NCBI RefSeq assembly: GCF_001425905.1
Contig: NZ_LMDY01000002.1
Span: forward strand, 20,455 to 84,454
DNA from: Methylibium sp. Root1272
GTDB taxonomy: Bacteria; Pseudomonadota; Gammaproteobacteria; Burkholderiales; Burkholderiaceae_C
Reading direction: 5' to 3'
Length of the DNA: 64,000 nucleotides
Shown: in pieces, positions 63,976-64,000 of the stretch
Layout of the letters: each line of letters starts with the position of its first letter
How positions within the stretch are numbered: the stretch's first letter is position 1
Notes under the pieces: model-generated
Databases searched by the model: none
What the model saw: only the letters and a program-made list of their open reading frames with translations
Told to the model about the DNA's origin: nothing
Translations under genes and position numbers: made by a program

Positions 63976-64000
63976 TGTTCAAGAAGATCCTGATCGCGAA
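63975..64000 (+). CDS. liuD: Probable 3-methylcrotonyl-CoA carboxylase alpha subunit (partial)
   Basis: Only eight codons remain: MFKKILIA, which matches the first residues of biotin carboxylase subunits (MFxKILIANRGEI). The ATG overlaps the stop of the DUF4126 gene by one base (TGATG). Its position after liuA-liuB-liuC supports MCC alpha, which carries the biotin carboxylase and biotin carrier domains. The call rests on these few residues plus context. Confidence 0.7.

Noticed and set aside
1..64000. CRISPR array, insertion sequence, prophage, rRNA or toxin-antitoxin system.
   Set aside because: No regularly spaced repeats, transposase, integrase, structural phage genes or rRNA-like sequence were found on either strand.

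Overview
The window is GC-rich chromosomal DNA from a betaproteobacterium of the order Burkholderiales, most like the Leptothrix/Rubrivivax/Methylibium group. That placement is an inference from gene content (cluster of lnt, glyQS, gmhB and plsC, DksA next to hslVU, type IV pilus minor-pilin operon, XoxF-type methanol dehydrogenase, Liu leucine pathway), codon bias and tight ATGA/TGATG gene overlaps. I see no rRNA, tRNA, CRISPR array, transposase, integrase or phage gene. Almost every kilobase is explained by one strand; the many long opposite-strand ORFs are shadows of GC-rich codons.

Layout. 1-2.6 kb: a truncated XdhC-type protein, a small Cys-containing protein, a TPMT-like methyltransferase and an HDOD protein (all minus). 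2.7-10.0 kb: a minus-strand type IV pilus operon, pilE-fimT-pilV-pilW-pilX-pilY1, closed by a perfect 17-bp hairpin. 10.3-16.3 kb: an EF-G-2-like GTPase, a poly-glycine lipoprotein, AMP nucleosidase and an MFS transporter. 16.4-22.9 kb: a minus-strand operon for a lanthanide-type (XoxF) quinoprotein methanol dehydrogenase with its cytochrome (XoxG), XoxJ, a secreted trypsin-like protease with a TPR-like tail, two uncharacterised secreted proteins and a secreted metallo-beta-lactamase-fold protein. 22.9-23.8 kb: three small uncharacterised genes. 24-32 kb: coaX, then (minus) hslVU, a STAS-like protein, an unusual DksA and a CobW-family GTPase.

32-42.5 kb is a plus-strand housekeeping block: corC, lnt, a beta-barrel-like protein, a cytochrome P450, glyQ, glyS, gmhB, plsC and a SprT/YgjP-like protease. 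42.5-48.4 kb is a catabolic import locus: an Asp/Glu/hydantoin racemase-family gene divergent from a PotABCD-like ABC importer, ending in a GntR regulator. A perfect 20-bp palindrome lies in the divergent promoter and is a strong operator candidate. 48.4-54 kb: an MBL hydrolase, beta-carbonic anhydrase, isocitrate dehydrogenase kinase/phosphatase (AceK), a thiolase and a LysE exporter. 54-58.7 kb: a TRAP transporter (DctP, DctQ and an oversized DctM) followed by a kappa-GST/HCCA isomerase-like protein.

58.7-64 kb: a TetR regulator divergent from the leucine/isovalerate pathway liuA, liuB, liuC, a DUF4126 membrane protein and the first codons of a probable liuD. Two matching inverted repeats flank a good sigma-70 promoter there.

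The most unusual unit is the XoxF operon. It combines a complete lanthanide-ligand signature with a dedicated periplasmic protease and two Cys-containing secreted proteins of unknown function. Second are the zinc-ligand-poor DksA with a histone-H1-like N-terminal tail, the oversized DctM, and several well-formed regulatory palindromes.
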